Shown: positions 25,969 through 34,816 of the stretch, piece after piece | Layout of the letters: each line of letters starts with the position of its first letter | Numbering within the stretch: the stretch's first letter is position 1 | Assembly (NCBI RefSeq): GCF_048571275.1 | Contig: NZ_CP182357.1 | Location: 248,001 to 312,000 of the forward strand | Reading direction: 5' to 3' | From: Marinarcus sediminis | GTDB lineage: Bacteria; Campylobacterota; Campylobacteria; Campylobacterales; Arcobacteraceae | Length of the DNA stretch: 64,000 nt | The notes under the pieces: model-generated | Seen by the model: the letters and a program-made list of their open reading frames with translations, nothing else | What the model was told of the DNA's origin: nothing | Databases searched by the model: none | Made by a program: the position numbers and the translations under genes

Positions 25969-27180
25969 TTATTTTAAAGCCTCGAATTTTTCAAGTTCAT
26001 CCAATTGTTCCCAAGGATAATCACTTTGACCCACTTGTCCTCTGCTGGCAACATCTGCATAAAGGAATGTTTCACTGCTTGGTTTATCTAAATTAAACTT
26101 TTTAGTAATCCATCTTGGGGTTAAACTGAATGTGTTAATGACAAATTCAGATAAAACATCGTCATTGACTTTTGTATATGTTCCACACGTATCAACTGAA
26201 ACTGAAGTTGGACGTGCCACTCCAATGGCATACGAGATTTGTACATTACATTTTTTTGCTAATCCAGCCGCTACAATATGTTTTGCAATCCAACGAGCTG
26301 CATATAATCCACTTCTGTCCACTTTTGTGTAGTCTTTAGAAGATTGCGCTCCTCCACCAATAGGGGCATAACCACCAAATGAATCCACAATCAATTTTCG
26401 CCCTGTCAATCCAGAATCGTGCAGAGATGAGTGACTGACATATCTTCCTGTTGGGTTAATATGAATAATCGTTGTTTTTGGGTCATACAACTCTGTTGGA
26501 AGACCTGTATCATCAATTAATCCTTGAATTAAACTTCTTACTTCTGTAATGTCCATGCTTTCAGTACTTGGAGCACTCACAACAATGGTGTGTATTTTTT
26601 TAGGTTTACAATTTTCAAAATTCTCTTTTGAACCATAATCAATGGTCACTTGTGTTTTAATATCCACACCCAATTTATGATTGTGAGTTAACGCATAATT
26701 ATAAACTTTATCACATAACATTCTGGCATACGTAATGGCTGCAGGCATAAAATCTGCTGTTTCACTCGAAGCAAAACCAAACATAATACCTTGATCTCCT
26801 GCACCAATTTCACCATCTTCTTGATCAACCCCTTGATTAATATCAGGACTTTGTTGATTCAATAAAACTTGTACTTTCACATCATCAGGGTGTAAGCATT
26901 GCTCTTTTGTAAAAGCACTCTTCCCATCATAACCAATTTTCGCCAATGCATCTTTTACAATTTTTTCATAATCCGCAATACTTAATTTTGCATTTGACTT
27001 CACTTCACCGCCAATAACCACATGTTTACCAGCAACAAAAACTTCTGAAGCAACTCTTGAGTTGCTGTCTTCTATTATCAATCTATCAACGATACTGTCT
27101 GCAATAATATCTGCACATTTGTCTGGGTGACCAGGACTTACTACTTCTGAAGTAAATAAATACTCTTTTTTGTTTTCCAT
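25969..27180 (-). CDS. metK: S-adenosylmethionine synthetase
   Basis: Makes SAM from methionine and ATP. The 403-residue product has the family start EYLFTSEVVSPGHPDKCADI, the GAGDQGIMFG ATP-binding motif and the GGGAQSSKDYTKVDRS loop. Start choice: the ATG at 27180 has an AGAGGA site 8 bases upstream and gives the canonical N-terminus. An in-frame ATG at 27219 would add 13 Lys-rich residues that echo the true start, apparently a small local duplication. Confidence 0.96.
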   Translation of the reverse strand: MENKKEYLFTSEVVSPGHPDKCADIIADSIVDRLIIEDSNSRVASEVFVAGKHVVIGGEVKSNAKLSIADYEKIVKDALAKIGYDGKSAFTKEQCLHPDDVKVQVLLNQQSPDINQGVDQEDGEIGAGDQGIMFGFASSETADFMPAAITYARMLCDKVYNYALTHNHKLGVDIKTQVTIDYGSKENFENCKPKKIHTIVVSAPSTESMDITEVRSLIQGLIDDTGLPTELYDPKTTIIHINPTGRYVSHSSLHDSGLTGRKLIVDSFGGYAPIGGGAQSSKDYTKVDRSGLYAARWIAKHIVAAGLAKKCNVQISYAIGVARPTSVSVDTCGTYTKVNDDVLSEFVINTFSLTPRWITKKFNLDKPSSETFLYADVASRGQVGQSDYPWEQLDELEKFEALK

Positions 27181-27225
27181 CTTTGTTTTCCTCTTAGGTT
27201 TTCCATTTTTGTTTTCCATTATTTT
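27170..27225 (-). repeat. Short reiterated start-region repeat of metK
   Basis: Four copies of the heptamer GGAAAAC occur within about 50 bases around the metK start, three of them inside ATGGAAAAC. The result is two in-frame ATG codons 39 bases apart with near-identical following codons. It looks like slippage or duplication of the start region. Confidence 0.6.
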
Positions 27226-27290
27226 TAATTACATTTTCTTTCGTGCTTCAAAAAAATAATAAATTCACAATTATATAAGAACAGTTTAAA

Positions 27291-29099
27291 CTATTCCACC
27301 GTAACACTTTTTGCCAAGTTTCTTGGCATATCCACATCATTGCCCAATCTTACTGATATTTCCATCGAAAATAACTGTAAAACAACCAACATTTCAAAAA
27401 ATTCCAACATGTAGTGATCTTTTTTGTTGGTTTGTATAAAATCATCTGCAAGTTCAAAACTCAAAGGTGAGATAGCACATATGGTACTGTCTCTTGCACT
27501 TAACTCTTCCACATTACTTTTGATTTTATCATAAAGTAAATTCTGAGGCATTAAAGCAATTGTAAAAAGTTCTGGGTCTGCTAAAGCAATTGGACCGTGT
27601 TTCATCTCACCTGCTGGGTAACCCTCGGCATGTAAATATGAAATTTCTTTTAATTTTAAAGCACCTTCAAGTGCTAATGGGAAAAAGACGTCTCGTCCTA
27701 TAAAGAAAAAACCATGGCCATGCAGATATCGTTTTGATAATCTTTTTGTCTTCTCATGAAGAGAGTTGCTTGCAATAAGTGAAGAGGGAACCTCTCTTAA
27801 AGCATGAATCTCTCTTTCTAATTTTGAAGCTTCAATGGCATTTTTTTGTTGTGCAAAATACAGAGCCATCATCCACAATACGACCACTTGTGTTGAAAAT
27901 GCCTTGGTACTTGCGACCCCTTTTTCAATTCCTGCTCGCGTTAAAATAGAGTAATCCGCCACTCGGGTCATTGATGAGTTATCCACATTACACACAACAA
28001 TTGATTTTAAACCACTCTTTTTTGCCATTTTTAATGCTTCTAAGGTATCTGCGGTTTCACCACTTTGAGAGATAACAATAAACAGAGTATCGGTTGTCAA
28101 CAGTGGTTCTTTGTATCTGAATTCACTGGCAATTTCTACACTGCATTTGACTTTTGCCAATCTTTCAAACAGATATGAAGCAGATAATCCCGCATGATAA
28201 GAAGTACCGCAAGCACAAATTTTGATTTCGCGAATACCCTCAATAATGCTTGCATCTACTTCATCAAAACGAATTGTTTTGTCATATAATCTTCCAAGCA
28301 TTGTATCACTGACCACTCGGCTTTGTTCGTAAATCTCTTTTTCCATAAAAAATCGGAAACCCTCTTTTTGAGCAAACTGTTTAGAAGTAGGTAATGTACT
28401 CCATGAAACAGCACTCTTGTCAAAAAAAGTAATGGCATCTTTAGATGCCACTCCTCCTGCTCCATCTTCTAAATAAACCACTTCATTGCACAAACCAATT
28501 AACGGAGCATCGGAAGAGGCAAAAAGCACTTCATTGGCTTCAATTCCACGAGCGACAATCAAAGGAGAACCGTGTTTAAAGAAATAGATATTTTCAGGGC
28601 ACGCTTTTGAAATGAGCAATATAGAGTAAGCCCCTTCGAGTCTTTTTATCGTATTTTCAAATGCTTCTTGGCAATTATTGAGTTGATTTTGATAATATTC
28701 AAACAAGTGAACAATCACTTCTGTATCGGTTTGAGAGACAAATTTATGACCGTTTGAAATCAACTCCTCTTTTAACTCTTTGTAGTTTTCAATGATTCCA
28801 TTATGTACCACATATGAGTACTCACCCAAATGGGGATGGGCATTTAATTCTGTGGGTTTACCATGTGTAGCCCATCTTGTATGCCCAATTCCAAGAGCAT
28901 AGTGTGCTTCCAGTTTTGAATTGTTGATTTTTTCTTCTAAATTGCTCAGTTTTCCCAAGGCTTTATAGACAGATATTTTCTCGCCGTTAAGCACTGCTAT
29001 ACCAGCAGAATCATAGCCTCTGTATTCAAGCTCTTTTAAGCCATTTAATAAAATATCTACTGTTTTATTTTTACCGATATAACCAACAATTCCACACAT
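27291..29099 (-). CDS. glmS: Glutamine-fructose-6-phosphate aminotransferase (isomerizing)
   Basis: Makes glucosamine-6-phosphate for peptidoglycan and LPS. 602 residues with the usual two halves. The N-terminal glutaminase begins MCGIVGYIG with the catalytic Cys2 after Met removal and contains GHTRWATHGKP. The two SIS isomerase domains follow (CGTSYHAG near 300; SQSGETADT), ending in the canonical PRNLAKSVTVE. The 174-base upstream gap shows no sequence I can recognise as a glmS ribozyme. It is divergent from the diguanylate cyclase at 29274. Confidence 0.97.
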   Translation of the reverse strand: MCGIVGYIGKNKTVDILLNGLKELEYRGYDSAGIAVLNGEKISVYKALGKLSNLEEKINNSKLEAHYALGIGHTRWATHGKPTELNAHPHLGEYSYVVHNGIIENYKELKEELISNGHKFVSQTDTEVIVHLFEYYQNQLNNCQEAFENTIKRLEGAYSILLISKACPENIYFFKHGSPLIVARGIEANEVLFASSDAPLIGLCNEVVYLEDGAGGVASKDAITFFDKSAVSWSTLPTSKQFAQKEGFRFFMEKEIYEQSRVVSDTMLGRLYDKTIRFDEVDASIIEGIREIKICACGTSYHAGLSASYLFERLAKVKCSVEIASEFRYKEPLLTTDTLFIVISQSGETADTLEALKMAKKSGLKSIVVCNVDNSSMTRVADYSILTRAGIEKGVASTKAFSTQVVVLWMMALYFAQQKNAIEASKLEREIHALREVPSSLIASNSLHEKTKRLSKRYLHGHGFFFIGRDVFFPLALEGALKLKEISYLHAEGYPAGEMKHGPIALADPELFTIALMPQNLLYDKIKSNVEELSARDSTICAISPLSFELADDFIQTNKKDHYMLEFFEMLVVLQLFSMEISVRLGNDVDMPRNLAKSVTVE

Positions 29100-29273
29100 A
29101 ATAAACAGACCTTAATATTATAATTATAAGCGCATATTCTATTTAATTTTTACTAAAAAAACGCTTTTACTGTTTTCTCTTTAAAATGTACTGCCGTGAA
29201 TAATAACTGCAAAAGAGTCAATTAGACCTTTTTATGCTACACTTTATTATCACAAAAGGAGAAATACTTTATT

Positions 29274-30995
29274 ATGAAACGATTTCTTGCACCTTTTATT
29301 TCCATACTTGTTTTTATACTATTGCTTACGAGTACCAACTATTTATACCAAACAACCAAAGAAACTTATATTGAAAAAGATAAAAACAGAGTCTTAAAAG
29401 AACTCAGCCAAATACGTGCAAAATTGGAGCAATCCATCAACAGCACATTTTTATTAATCAACGGGCTCATGGCCTATGTAACAACACATCCCAATCTTTC
29501 TCAAAAAGATTTTAAAGATTATTCACAAGAACTGATGTCGCATAGCATTCATATAAAAAATATTACGCTGGCCCCCAATAACATTATTCGCTATGTTTAC
29601 CCATTAAAAGGGAATGAAGCCGCACTGAATTTGAACTTACTTTCAAACCCAAATCAAAAAAGAACTGTAGAACGAATGTTAAAAGAGAAAAAAACCGTCA
29701 TAGCAGGTCCTGTAACCTTAGTTCAAGGGGGAGAAGCTTTTATCAATCGCTCTCCCATTTTTATCAATGATACCTATTGGGGAATGTCAAGTATTCCCAT
29801 TAAAATGGAATCAATTTTTAACGATGCTGGTTTAAAAGAGCGCTCAGGATATTTGGATTTTGCACTTAGAGGGAAAGATGGCTTAGGAGAAAAAGGGGAT
29901 GTTTTTTTTGGAGACAAATCTCTTTTTACCCATAAAGAAAGTCAAATTCTTGATGTGACGTTAATCAATGGATATTGGCAACTAGCAGCAAAATTCAACC
30001 ATTTTTATCAGCCTAAAAATCCCAATTGGATACTCTATATTGGAATTATTTTATCATTTGCTATCTCTTTGTTGGTTTTTTATTTTATTAATACACAACA
30101 CACTTTACATATATTGAACTTAAAAATGAAAAAATATATCGACGTTATCGACAGTTCTGTTATAACTTCAACAACCGATTTATCGGGTAATATTTTAAGT
30201 GTTTCAACCGCTTTTAGCCAAATCAGTGGATACAGCAAAAACGAGTTACTGGGGAAAAATCATAGAATACTTAAAAGCAATGAAATGCCCCAAGAGCTTT
30301 ATCATGATATGTGGACAACCATCAGCAAGTACAATAAAACTTGGCAAGGTGAGATAAAAAACAGAAAAAAAGATGGCACTATTTATTGGGTAGATGCAAC
30401 CATTTCCCCCATTTTTAATGAAGAGGGGAAAAAGCTTGGATACACTTCTGTACGACAAGATATTACCGATAAAAAAATTATAGAAGAGATCTCTATAACC
30501 GATGGCTTAACGAACATCTATAATCGAAGACATTTTAATGAACTCTTTCCAAAAATCATCAACAGTGCAAAACGAAACAATGAATTGATCTGCTTTTTAA
30601 TCTTAGATATTGACCACTTTAAACAGTATAATGATACCTATGGCCATCAAATGGGAGACAAGGTCCTTCAAGATATTGCTAAAGCACTCCAAGACTCTTC
30701 AAAAAGAGCCGATGATTATTGTTTTAGACTTGGAGGTGAAGAGTTTGGTATGATTTTCAAAGTCGATAACAGACAAAATGCGTTGGAATTTGCAAATAAA
30801 ATTAAAGAGAACATTCTCAGTCTGAAAATTGAACATAAAAACAACAGTGCCAGTGATTATGTCACTGCCTCAATGGGATTGGTTTGTGAACATGCCAATG
30901 AGATTGAATCTATTGATAGTATCTATAAACAAGCCGATGATTTATTGTATAAATCAAAAGAAAATGGTAGAAATAAAATCAGTGTCAAAAATTGA
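29274..30995 (+). CDS. CHASE-PAS-GGDEF diguanylate cyclase
   Basis: A 573-residue membrane sensor. An N-terminal helix (about 5-25) is followed by a periplasmic CHASE domain (about 40-245; MAYVTTHPNLSQKDF start), a second helix (about 253-275), a PAS domain (about 285-400, with an FSQISGYSKNELLGKNH start) and a C-terminal GGDEF domain whose signature is GGEEF (near 488). It probably makes c-di-GMP in response to a small extracytoplasmic ligand. It has an AAAGGAG site and is divergent from glmS. A small hairpin (31003-31018) follows the stop. Confidence 0.93.
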   Translation: MKRFLAPFISILVFILLLTSTNYLYQTTKETYIEKDKNRVLKELSQIRAKLEQSINSTFLLINGLMAYVTTHPNLSQKDFKDYSQELMSHSIHIKNITLAPNNIIRYVYPLKGNEAALNLNLLSNPNQKRTVERMLKEKKTVIAGPVTLVQGGEAFINRSPIFINDTYWGMSSIPIKMESIFNDAGLKERSGYLDFALRGKDGLGEKGDVFFGDKSLFTHKESQILDVTLINGYWQLAAKFNHFYQPKNPNWILYIGIILSFAISLLVFYFINTQHTLHILNLKMKKYIDVIDSSVITSTTDLSGNILSVSTAFSQISGYSKNELLGKNHRILKSNEMPQELYHDMWTTISKYNKTWQGEIKNRKKDGTIYWVDATISPIFNEEGKKLGYTSVRQDITDKKIIEEISITDGLTNIYNRRHFNELFPKIINSAKRNNELICFLILDIDHFKQYNDTYGHQMGDKVLQDIAKALQDSSKRADDYCFRLGGEEFGMIFKVDNRQNALEFANKIKENILSLKIEHKNNSASDYVTASMGLVCEHANEIESIDSIYKQADDLLYKSKENGRNKISVKN

Positions 30996-31002
30996 TACTT
31001 CA

Positions 31003-31018
31003 CTGCTTTAACAAGCAG
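31003..31018 (+). terminator. Weak hairpin after the CHASE-PAS-GGDEF gene
   Basis: CTGCTT / AAGCAG stem of six pairs with a TAAC loop, 8 bases after the stop. No T-run follows, so termination here is doubtful; the stronger hairpin at 31087 probably does the work. Confidence 0.3.
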
Positions 31019-31086
31019 CACTCTTCATCTGTGGGTAATTAACATAGATGCATTTAAATACGAATGCAGTTGTCAAAATTGTGCAT

Positions 31087-31121
31087 AAAAAAAGGTAAAG
31101 AGTTTGCTCTTTACCTTTTTT
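31087..31121. terminator. Bidirectional intrinsic terminator
   Basis: GGTAAAGAG / CTCTTTACC nine-pair stem with a TTTG loop, flanked by seven A on one side and six T on the other. It works in both directions and separates the convergent plus-strand cyclase and minus-strand groL. Confidence 0.85.
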
Positions 31122-31216
31122 ACTCTGTCCTTTGGACTTTGTGGCTTCGCTACGCTACGACCACTTCGTCTGCGAAAGCTAAAAACGTGACGCAGGTCAC
31201 GTTTTCTTACGCTTTC
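31120..31216. other. GC-rich structured stretch between two terminators
   Basis: About 95 bases downstream of groL whose composition stands out from its AT-rich surroundings. It includes a CTTCGCTACGCTACG run, a CACTTCGTCTGCG run and the hairpin at 31182-31205. It contains no supported gene. It may be a dispersed repeat, a groESL 3' UTR element or a small RNA; sequence alone does not decide. Confidence 0.4.
31182..31205 (-). terminator. Hairpin just after groL
   Basis: AAAACGTGAC / GTCACGTTTT ten-pair stem with a four-base loop, 12 bases beyond the groL stop. Read on the minus strand it ends in a run of five T, so it is the likely groESL terminator. Confidence 0.75.
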
Positions 31217-32854
31217 TTACATCATACCTGGCATTCCGCCCATTCCACCCATTCCGCTCATATCTGGCATAGCAGGTTTATCTTCTTTAATATCTGTAAC
31301 CGTTGCTTCTGTTGTTAAAAGAAGTGATGCCACTGAAACAGCATTTTGCATTGCAACTCTTTCAACTTTTGCAGGATCAACAATTCCAGCTGCGAACATA
31401 TCTACATATTCACCTGTAGCTGCATTAAATCCGAAGTTTTCATCTTTGGCTTTTTCAACTTCATTGGCAACAACACCTGCATCAAAACCAGCATTGGTTG
31501 CAATTTGTTTCAATGGCGCTTTAATGGCTCTTAAAACAATGGCTGCACCAATGGCTTCATCACCTTCTAAATCTAAAGCAACTTTAGCCCCTGCTCGAAT
31601 TAAAGCAGCTCCACCACCAATAACAATACCCTCTTCAACAGCAGCTCTTGTTGCACTTAAGGCATCGTCCACTCTGTCTTTTTTCTCTTTCATTTCCATT
31701 TCAGTTGCAGCACCAACTTTAATAACCGCTACACCACCTGAAAGTTTTGCCAATCTCTCTTGCAGTTTTTCTCTGTCGTAGTCACTTGTTGTGTTAGCAA
31801 TTTCATTTCTGATTTGCCCTACTCTTGCTTGAACCGCTGCTTTATCACCGCTTCCATCTACAAGGGTAGTGTTGTCTTTGTCAATCACAACTCTTGCAGC
31901 TGTTCCTAAAACTTCAAGACCACAACCTTCAAGAGTCATTCCCATCTCTTCAGCAACTACCGTTCCACCAGTTAAAACAGCAATATCTTGTAACATCGCT
32001 TTTCTTCTGTCACCAAATCCTGGTGCTTTAACAGCAGCAATATTTAAACTTCCTCTTAATCGGTTTACCACCAATGTTGCTAAGGCTTCACCATCAACAT
32101 CTTCTGCAATGATTAATAGAGGTCGTCCACTTTTATTGACTTGTTCTAAAATAGGTAACATCTCTTTTAAGTTAGAGATTTTTTTATCACACAATAAAAT
32201 AAATGGGTGTTCTAACTCTGTAATCATTTTTTCAGTATTGGTTACAAAGTAAGGTGATAAATAGCCTCTGTCAAACTGCATACCCTCTACAACATCCAAT
32301 TCATCCGAGATACCTTTTGCTTCTTCAACCGTAATAACTCCATCTTTTCCTACTTTATCCATGGCTTCAGCAATCATTGCACCGATGGCTTTATCACTGT
32401 TGGCAGAAATTGTTGCCACTTGCTCAATTTCAGTTTTATTGGCAACTTCTTTAGAAGCTTTTTTAAGTTCAACTAAAATCGCATCGCACGCTTTGTCCAT
32501 TCCTCTTTTTAAAGAGATTGGATTTGCTCCAGCTGTTACGTTTCTTAACCCCTCTTTGAAAATTGAGTACGCTAAAACGGTTGCGGTAGTTGTTCCATCC
32601 CCTGCTTCATCCGCAGTTTTAGATGCCACTTCTTTCACCAATTGTGCACCCATGTTTTCTAACGTATCCGAGAGTTCAATCTCACGTGCAACTGAAACAC
32701 CATCTTTAGTAATTGATGGTGCACCAAAAGATTTTTGTAATAAAACATTTCTTCCTCTTGGCCCCATAGTCACTTTTACTGCATCTGCTAACTTTTCTAC
32801 ACCTGCAAATAATCTGTTTCTTGCGTTATCACTAAATAATACTTCTTTTGCCAT
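31217..32854 (-). CDS. groL: Chaperonin GroEL
   Basis: 60-kDa chaperonin, 545 residues. Canonical features: TMGPRGRNVLLQKSFGAP, the DGTTTATVLAYSI nucleotide-binding motif with its catalytic Asp, and the GVAVIKVGAATEMEMKEKKDRVDDAL segment. The C-terminus ends in the Gly-Met tail GMGGMGGMPGMM. It shares one base with groS (stop/start), and both are controlled by the upstream promoter and CIRCE element. Confidence 0.99.
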   Translation of the reverse strand: MAKEVLFSDNARNRLFAGVEKLADAVKVTMGPRGRNVLLQKSFGAPSITKDGVSVAREIELSDTLENMGAQLVKEVASKTADEAGDGTTTATVLAYSIFKEGLRNVTAGANPISLKRGMDKACDAILVELKKASKEVANKTEIEQVATISANSDKAIGAMIAEAMDKVGKDGVITVEEAKGISDELDVVEGMQFDRGYLSPYFVTNTEKMITELEHPFILLCDKKISNLKEMLPILEQVNKSGRPLLIIAEDVDGEALATLVVNRLRGSLNIAAVKAPGFGDRRKAMLQDIAVLTGGTVVAEEMGMTLEGCGLEVLGTAARVVIDKDNTTLVDGSGDKAAVQARVGQIRNEIANTTSDYDREKLQERLAKLSGGVAVIKVGAATEMEMKEKKDRVDDALSATRAAVEEGIVIGGGAALIRAGAKVALDLEGDEAIGAAIVLRAIKAPLKQIATNAGFDAGVVANEVEKAKDENFGFNAATGEYVDMFAAGIVDPAKVERVAMQNAVSVASLLLTTEATVTDIKEDKPAMPDMSGMGGMGGMPGMM

Positions 32855-33114
32855 TACTTGATTACTCCTAATACATCTTTGATTTCTAAAATTAAATAAT
32901 CTACACCCTCAAGGGCTAACTCTGTTCCTGAATATTTTCCAAAAACAACCGTATCGTTTAACTCAACATTTTTTACATCACTTCCAATTGCAACAACCGT
33001 TGCAGTTGATGGCTTCTCTTTTGCATTATCTGGAATATAAATCCCACTAGCAGTTTTATTTTCTACTTCTGTTCTTTTTACAAGAACTCTTTCACCTAAA
33101 GGCTTAAAATTCAT
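32854..33114 (-). CDS. groS: Co-chaperonin GroES
   Basis: 10-kDa lid of the GroEL chaperonin, 86 residues. Recognised by MNFKPLGERVLVKR, the mobile loop EVENKTASGIYIPDNAKEKP, and the DYLILEIKDVLGVI end. An AGGAG ribosome-binding site sits 8 bases before the ATG. Its leader contains a perfect CIRCE operator. It is translationally coupled to groL. Confidence 0.98.
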   Translation of the reverse strand: MNFKPLGERVLVKRTEVENKTASGIYIPDNAKEKPSTATVVAIGSDVKNVELNDTVVFGKYSGTELALEGVDYLILEIKDVLGVIK

Positions 33115-33149
33115 TATTGCTTCTCCTGTAAGATTTTATTATTTTTATA

Positions 33150-33176
33150 TTAGCACTCTAAAAATATGAGTGCTAA
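33150..33176. promoter_or_regulatory. CIRCE heat-shock operator (HrcA binding site) of groESL
   Basis: Perfect TTAGCACTC - 9 bases - GAGTGCTAA inverted repeat, the consensus CIRCE element bound by the HrcA repressor. It lies directly downstream of the -10 box, where it would cover the transcription start. hrcA itself is not in this window. Confidence 0.97.
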
Positions 33177-33177
33177 A

Positions 33178-33206
33178 ATTATAGTAAATTTTTGAAATAT
33201 TGTCAA
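33178..33206 (-). promoter_or_regulatory. Consensus sigma-70 promoter of groESL
   Basis: Minus-strand TTGACA (33201-33206) and TATAAT (33178-33183) with exactly 17 bases between. CIRCE begins right after the -10 box. Vegetative promoter plus HrcA repression explains heat induction without an alternative sigma factor. Confidence 0.88.
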
Positions 33207-33237
33207 GTAGTTTGAGTTGATATGACTAAAGTTTATT

Positions 33238-34098
33238 TTAGTTATGTCGATAGAGATATTTTTCCAATAAGTGTCTTAAATTGCTTTGAATTGAAGCATC
33301 AAAACCGTTTAAACTCTCTTCGCATTTTAAGGCTAGCGTATTTGCACTTTTAAGCGCTCCATCCAATCCCAACAAATTGACAAAAGAGTTTTTAGCCGCG
33401 TCATTATTGGTTGTTTTTCCTGCTTCATCTGAGGTTTGTGTCTCATCAATGATGTCATCTTGAATTTGAAATAAAAGACCAATGTCCAATCCAAAAGAGT
33501 AAAGTTCATCTTGTACTTTTGCTTCAAGCCCAGCAATAATTGCCCCCATTTTTAAAGAAGCAGCAATGAGTTTTGCCGTTTTATGCAGATGTAAAAATTC
33601 CAATTGTTCCAGTTGAAGTTTTTGATTCTCAAAATAGCAATCAATGGCTTGACCAATAATCATACCATCAATTCCTCCATCGTTTGAGAGAAGTTTAACC
33701 AATTCAATTCTTACTTCGGCACTCAATGGTGCATGAGCAATAAGGTTAAATGCATGCGTATTTAAAGCATCCCCCACCAAAATCGCAGTCACTTCATCAT
33801 ACGTTGTATGAAGCGTGGGATACCCTCGTCGTAAAGAGGCATCATCCATAGCAGGTAAATCATCATGAATTAAAGAGTAGGTATGCAACATCTCTAACCC
33901 CAAAGCAACGGGCAAAGCATTTTTAACCAAAAGTTTTTGAGTGGAATCAACAACAGATAAAAGAAGTAAAGGTCGAAACCTTTTCCCTCCTGCAGTTAAC
34001 ATCTCCTGCAAAGCTTTTTCAAAAATAGGATGAAATGTTTTGCTTTCAGGCAGATGCGTTAATAAATATTCTTCAAATTGATTTTGTAGTGTTATCAT
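33238..34098 (-). CDS. ispA: Short-chain polyprenyl diphosphate synthase (farnesyl-type)
   Basis: Trans-isoprenyl diphosphate synthase of 286 residues. First Asp-rich motif DDLPAMDDASLRRG (DDxxxxD, near residue 80) and second motif DDIIDE (near 215) are intact. The substitution pattern fits the IspA type that makes farnesyl or geranylgeranyl diphosphate from IPP and DMAPP. Chain length cannot be read exactly. It follows the YbaB gene by 8 bases, giving a panD-ybaB-ispA run. Confidence 0.9.
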   Translation of the reverse strand: MITLQNQFEEYLLTHLPESKTFHPIFEKALQEMLTAGGKRFRPLLLLSVVDSTQKLLVKNALPVALGLEMLHTYSLIHDDLPAMDDASLRRGYPTLHTTYDEVTAILVGDALNTHAFNLIAHAPLSAEVRIELVKLLSNDGGIDGMIIGQAIDCYFENQKLQLEQLEFLHLHKTAKLIAASLKMGAIIAGLEAKVQDELYSFGLDIGLLFQIQDDIIDETQTSDEAGKTTNNDAAKNSFVNLLGLDGALKSANTLALKCEESLNGFDASIQSNLRHLLEKYLYRHN

Positions 34099-34106
34099 AG
34101 AGTCTT

Positions 34107-34427
34107 TTATTTTTGAGCGAATGGATTTACGCCACCCATCATGCTCATTGCCATCATTTTTTTATTTTCGTCAGATTGTTTAATCACATCATTCATTGCG
34201 CTGATTAAGAGTATTTGTAATGAATCTTTATCTTCAAGTAAAGAGTCATCTATTTTTAAATCAATCACTTCTGAATTGCCATTGATAGAGAGTTCAACCA
34301 TGCCACCGCCAGCTTTAGAAGTGAAGATTTTATCTTCATTGTCTTCTTTTGCTTTCTCGGCCATATCTTGAACTTGTTTCATCACATCATTTAAGTTTAA
34401 TTTACTTAAATCAATGCCTTCAAACAT
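34107..34427 (-). CDS. YbaB/EbfC-family nucleoid-associated protein
   Basis: A 106-residue DNA-binding protein of the YbaB/EbfC family, which forms dimers that bind DNA and influence nucleoid structure. Features: helical start, then a GGGMVELSINGNSEVIDLKID beta section, then a Met-rich C-terminus. The ATG at 34427 lies 8 bases inside the panD reading frame; an upstream TTG adds four residues and is less likely. Its local target is unknown. Confidence 0.88.
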   Translation of the reverse strand: MFEGIDLSKLNLNDVMKQVQDMAEKAKEDNEDKIFTSKAGGGMVELSINGNSEVIDLKIDDSLLEDKDSLQILLISAMNDVIKQSDENKKMMAMSMMGGVNPFAQK

Positions 34428-34803
34428 GGTCACTCCCAATCAGTTCATGAGTTACACAGGTAATATTGTTGTTATCATCAACAAGTACTACGGTTGGTTT
34501 ATACGCTTCAAGTTCATTTTCATTGTATGAAGCATATGAGATAACAATAATTTTATCTCCAATTTCAACTTTTCTTGCTGCTGCTCCATTTAAACACATA
34601 TCTTTACTTCCCGCTTTACCTTTTATAACATATGTGGCAAATCTTTCACCGTTATTGACATTGACTATTTCTACTTTTTGTCCCACTCTTAATTTAGAAG
34701 CATTCATAAGCTCCTCATCAATTGTAATTGAACCCACGTAGTTTAAGTTTGCGTCCGTTACAGTTGCTCTATGGATTTTACTATAAAGCATATCAAATGT
34801 CAT
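34420..34803 (-). CDS. panD: Aspartate 1-decarboxylase
   Basis: Makes beta-alanine from aspartate for pantothenate and CoA. 127 residues, usual for the pro-enzyme. The self-cleavage site is visible as YVGSITID (Gly24-Ser25), after which the Ser becomes the pyruvoyl cofactor. SKIHRATVTDANL is the typical N-terminus. The segment NGAAAR near residue 72 is conserved active-site sequence. Confidence 0.97.
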   Translation of the reverse strand: MTFDMLYSKIHRATVTDANLNYVGSITIDEELMNASKLRVGQKVEIVNVNNGERFATYVIKGKAGSKDMCLNGAAARKVEIGDKIIVISYASYNENELEAYKPTVVLVDDNNNITCVTHELIGSDHV

Positions 34804-34816
34804 CTACTACTACCTT

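Noticed and set aside
29100..29273. glmS ribozyme
   Set aside because: No recognisable ribozyme core is seen upstream of glmS, and the ribozyme is characteristic of Gram-positive bacteria.
31064..31318. 84-residue plus-strand ORF across the groL terminator and 3' end
   Set aside because: Crosses two hairpins and runs antisense to the Gly-Met tail of GroEL; no supporting site.
32361..32861. 166-residue plus-strand ORF over groL
   Set aside because: Reverse reading of a strongly biased groL coding sequence; no ribosome-binding site or family.
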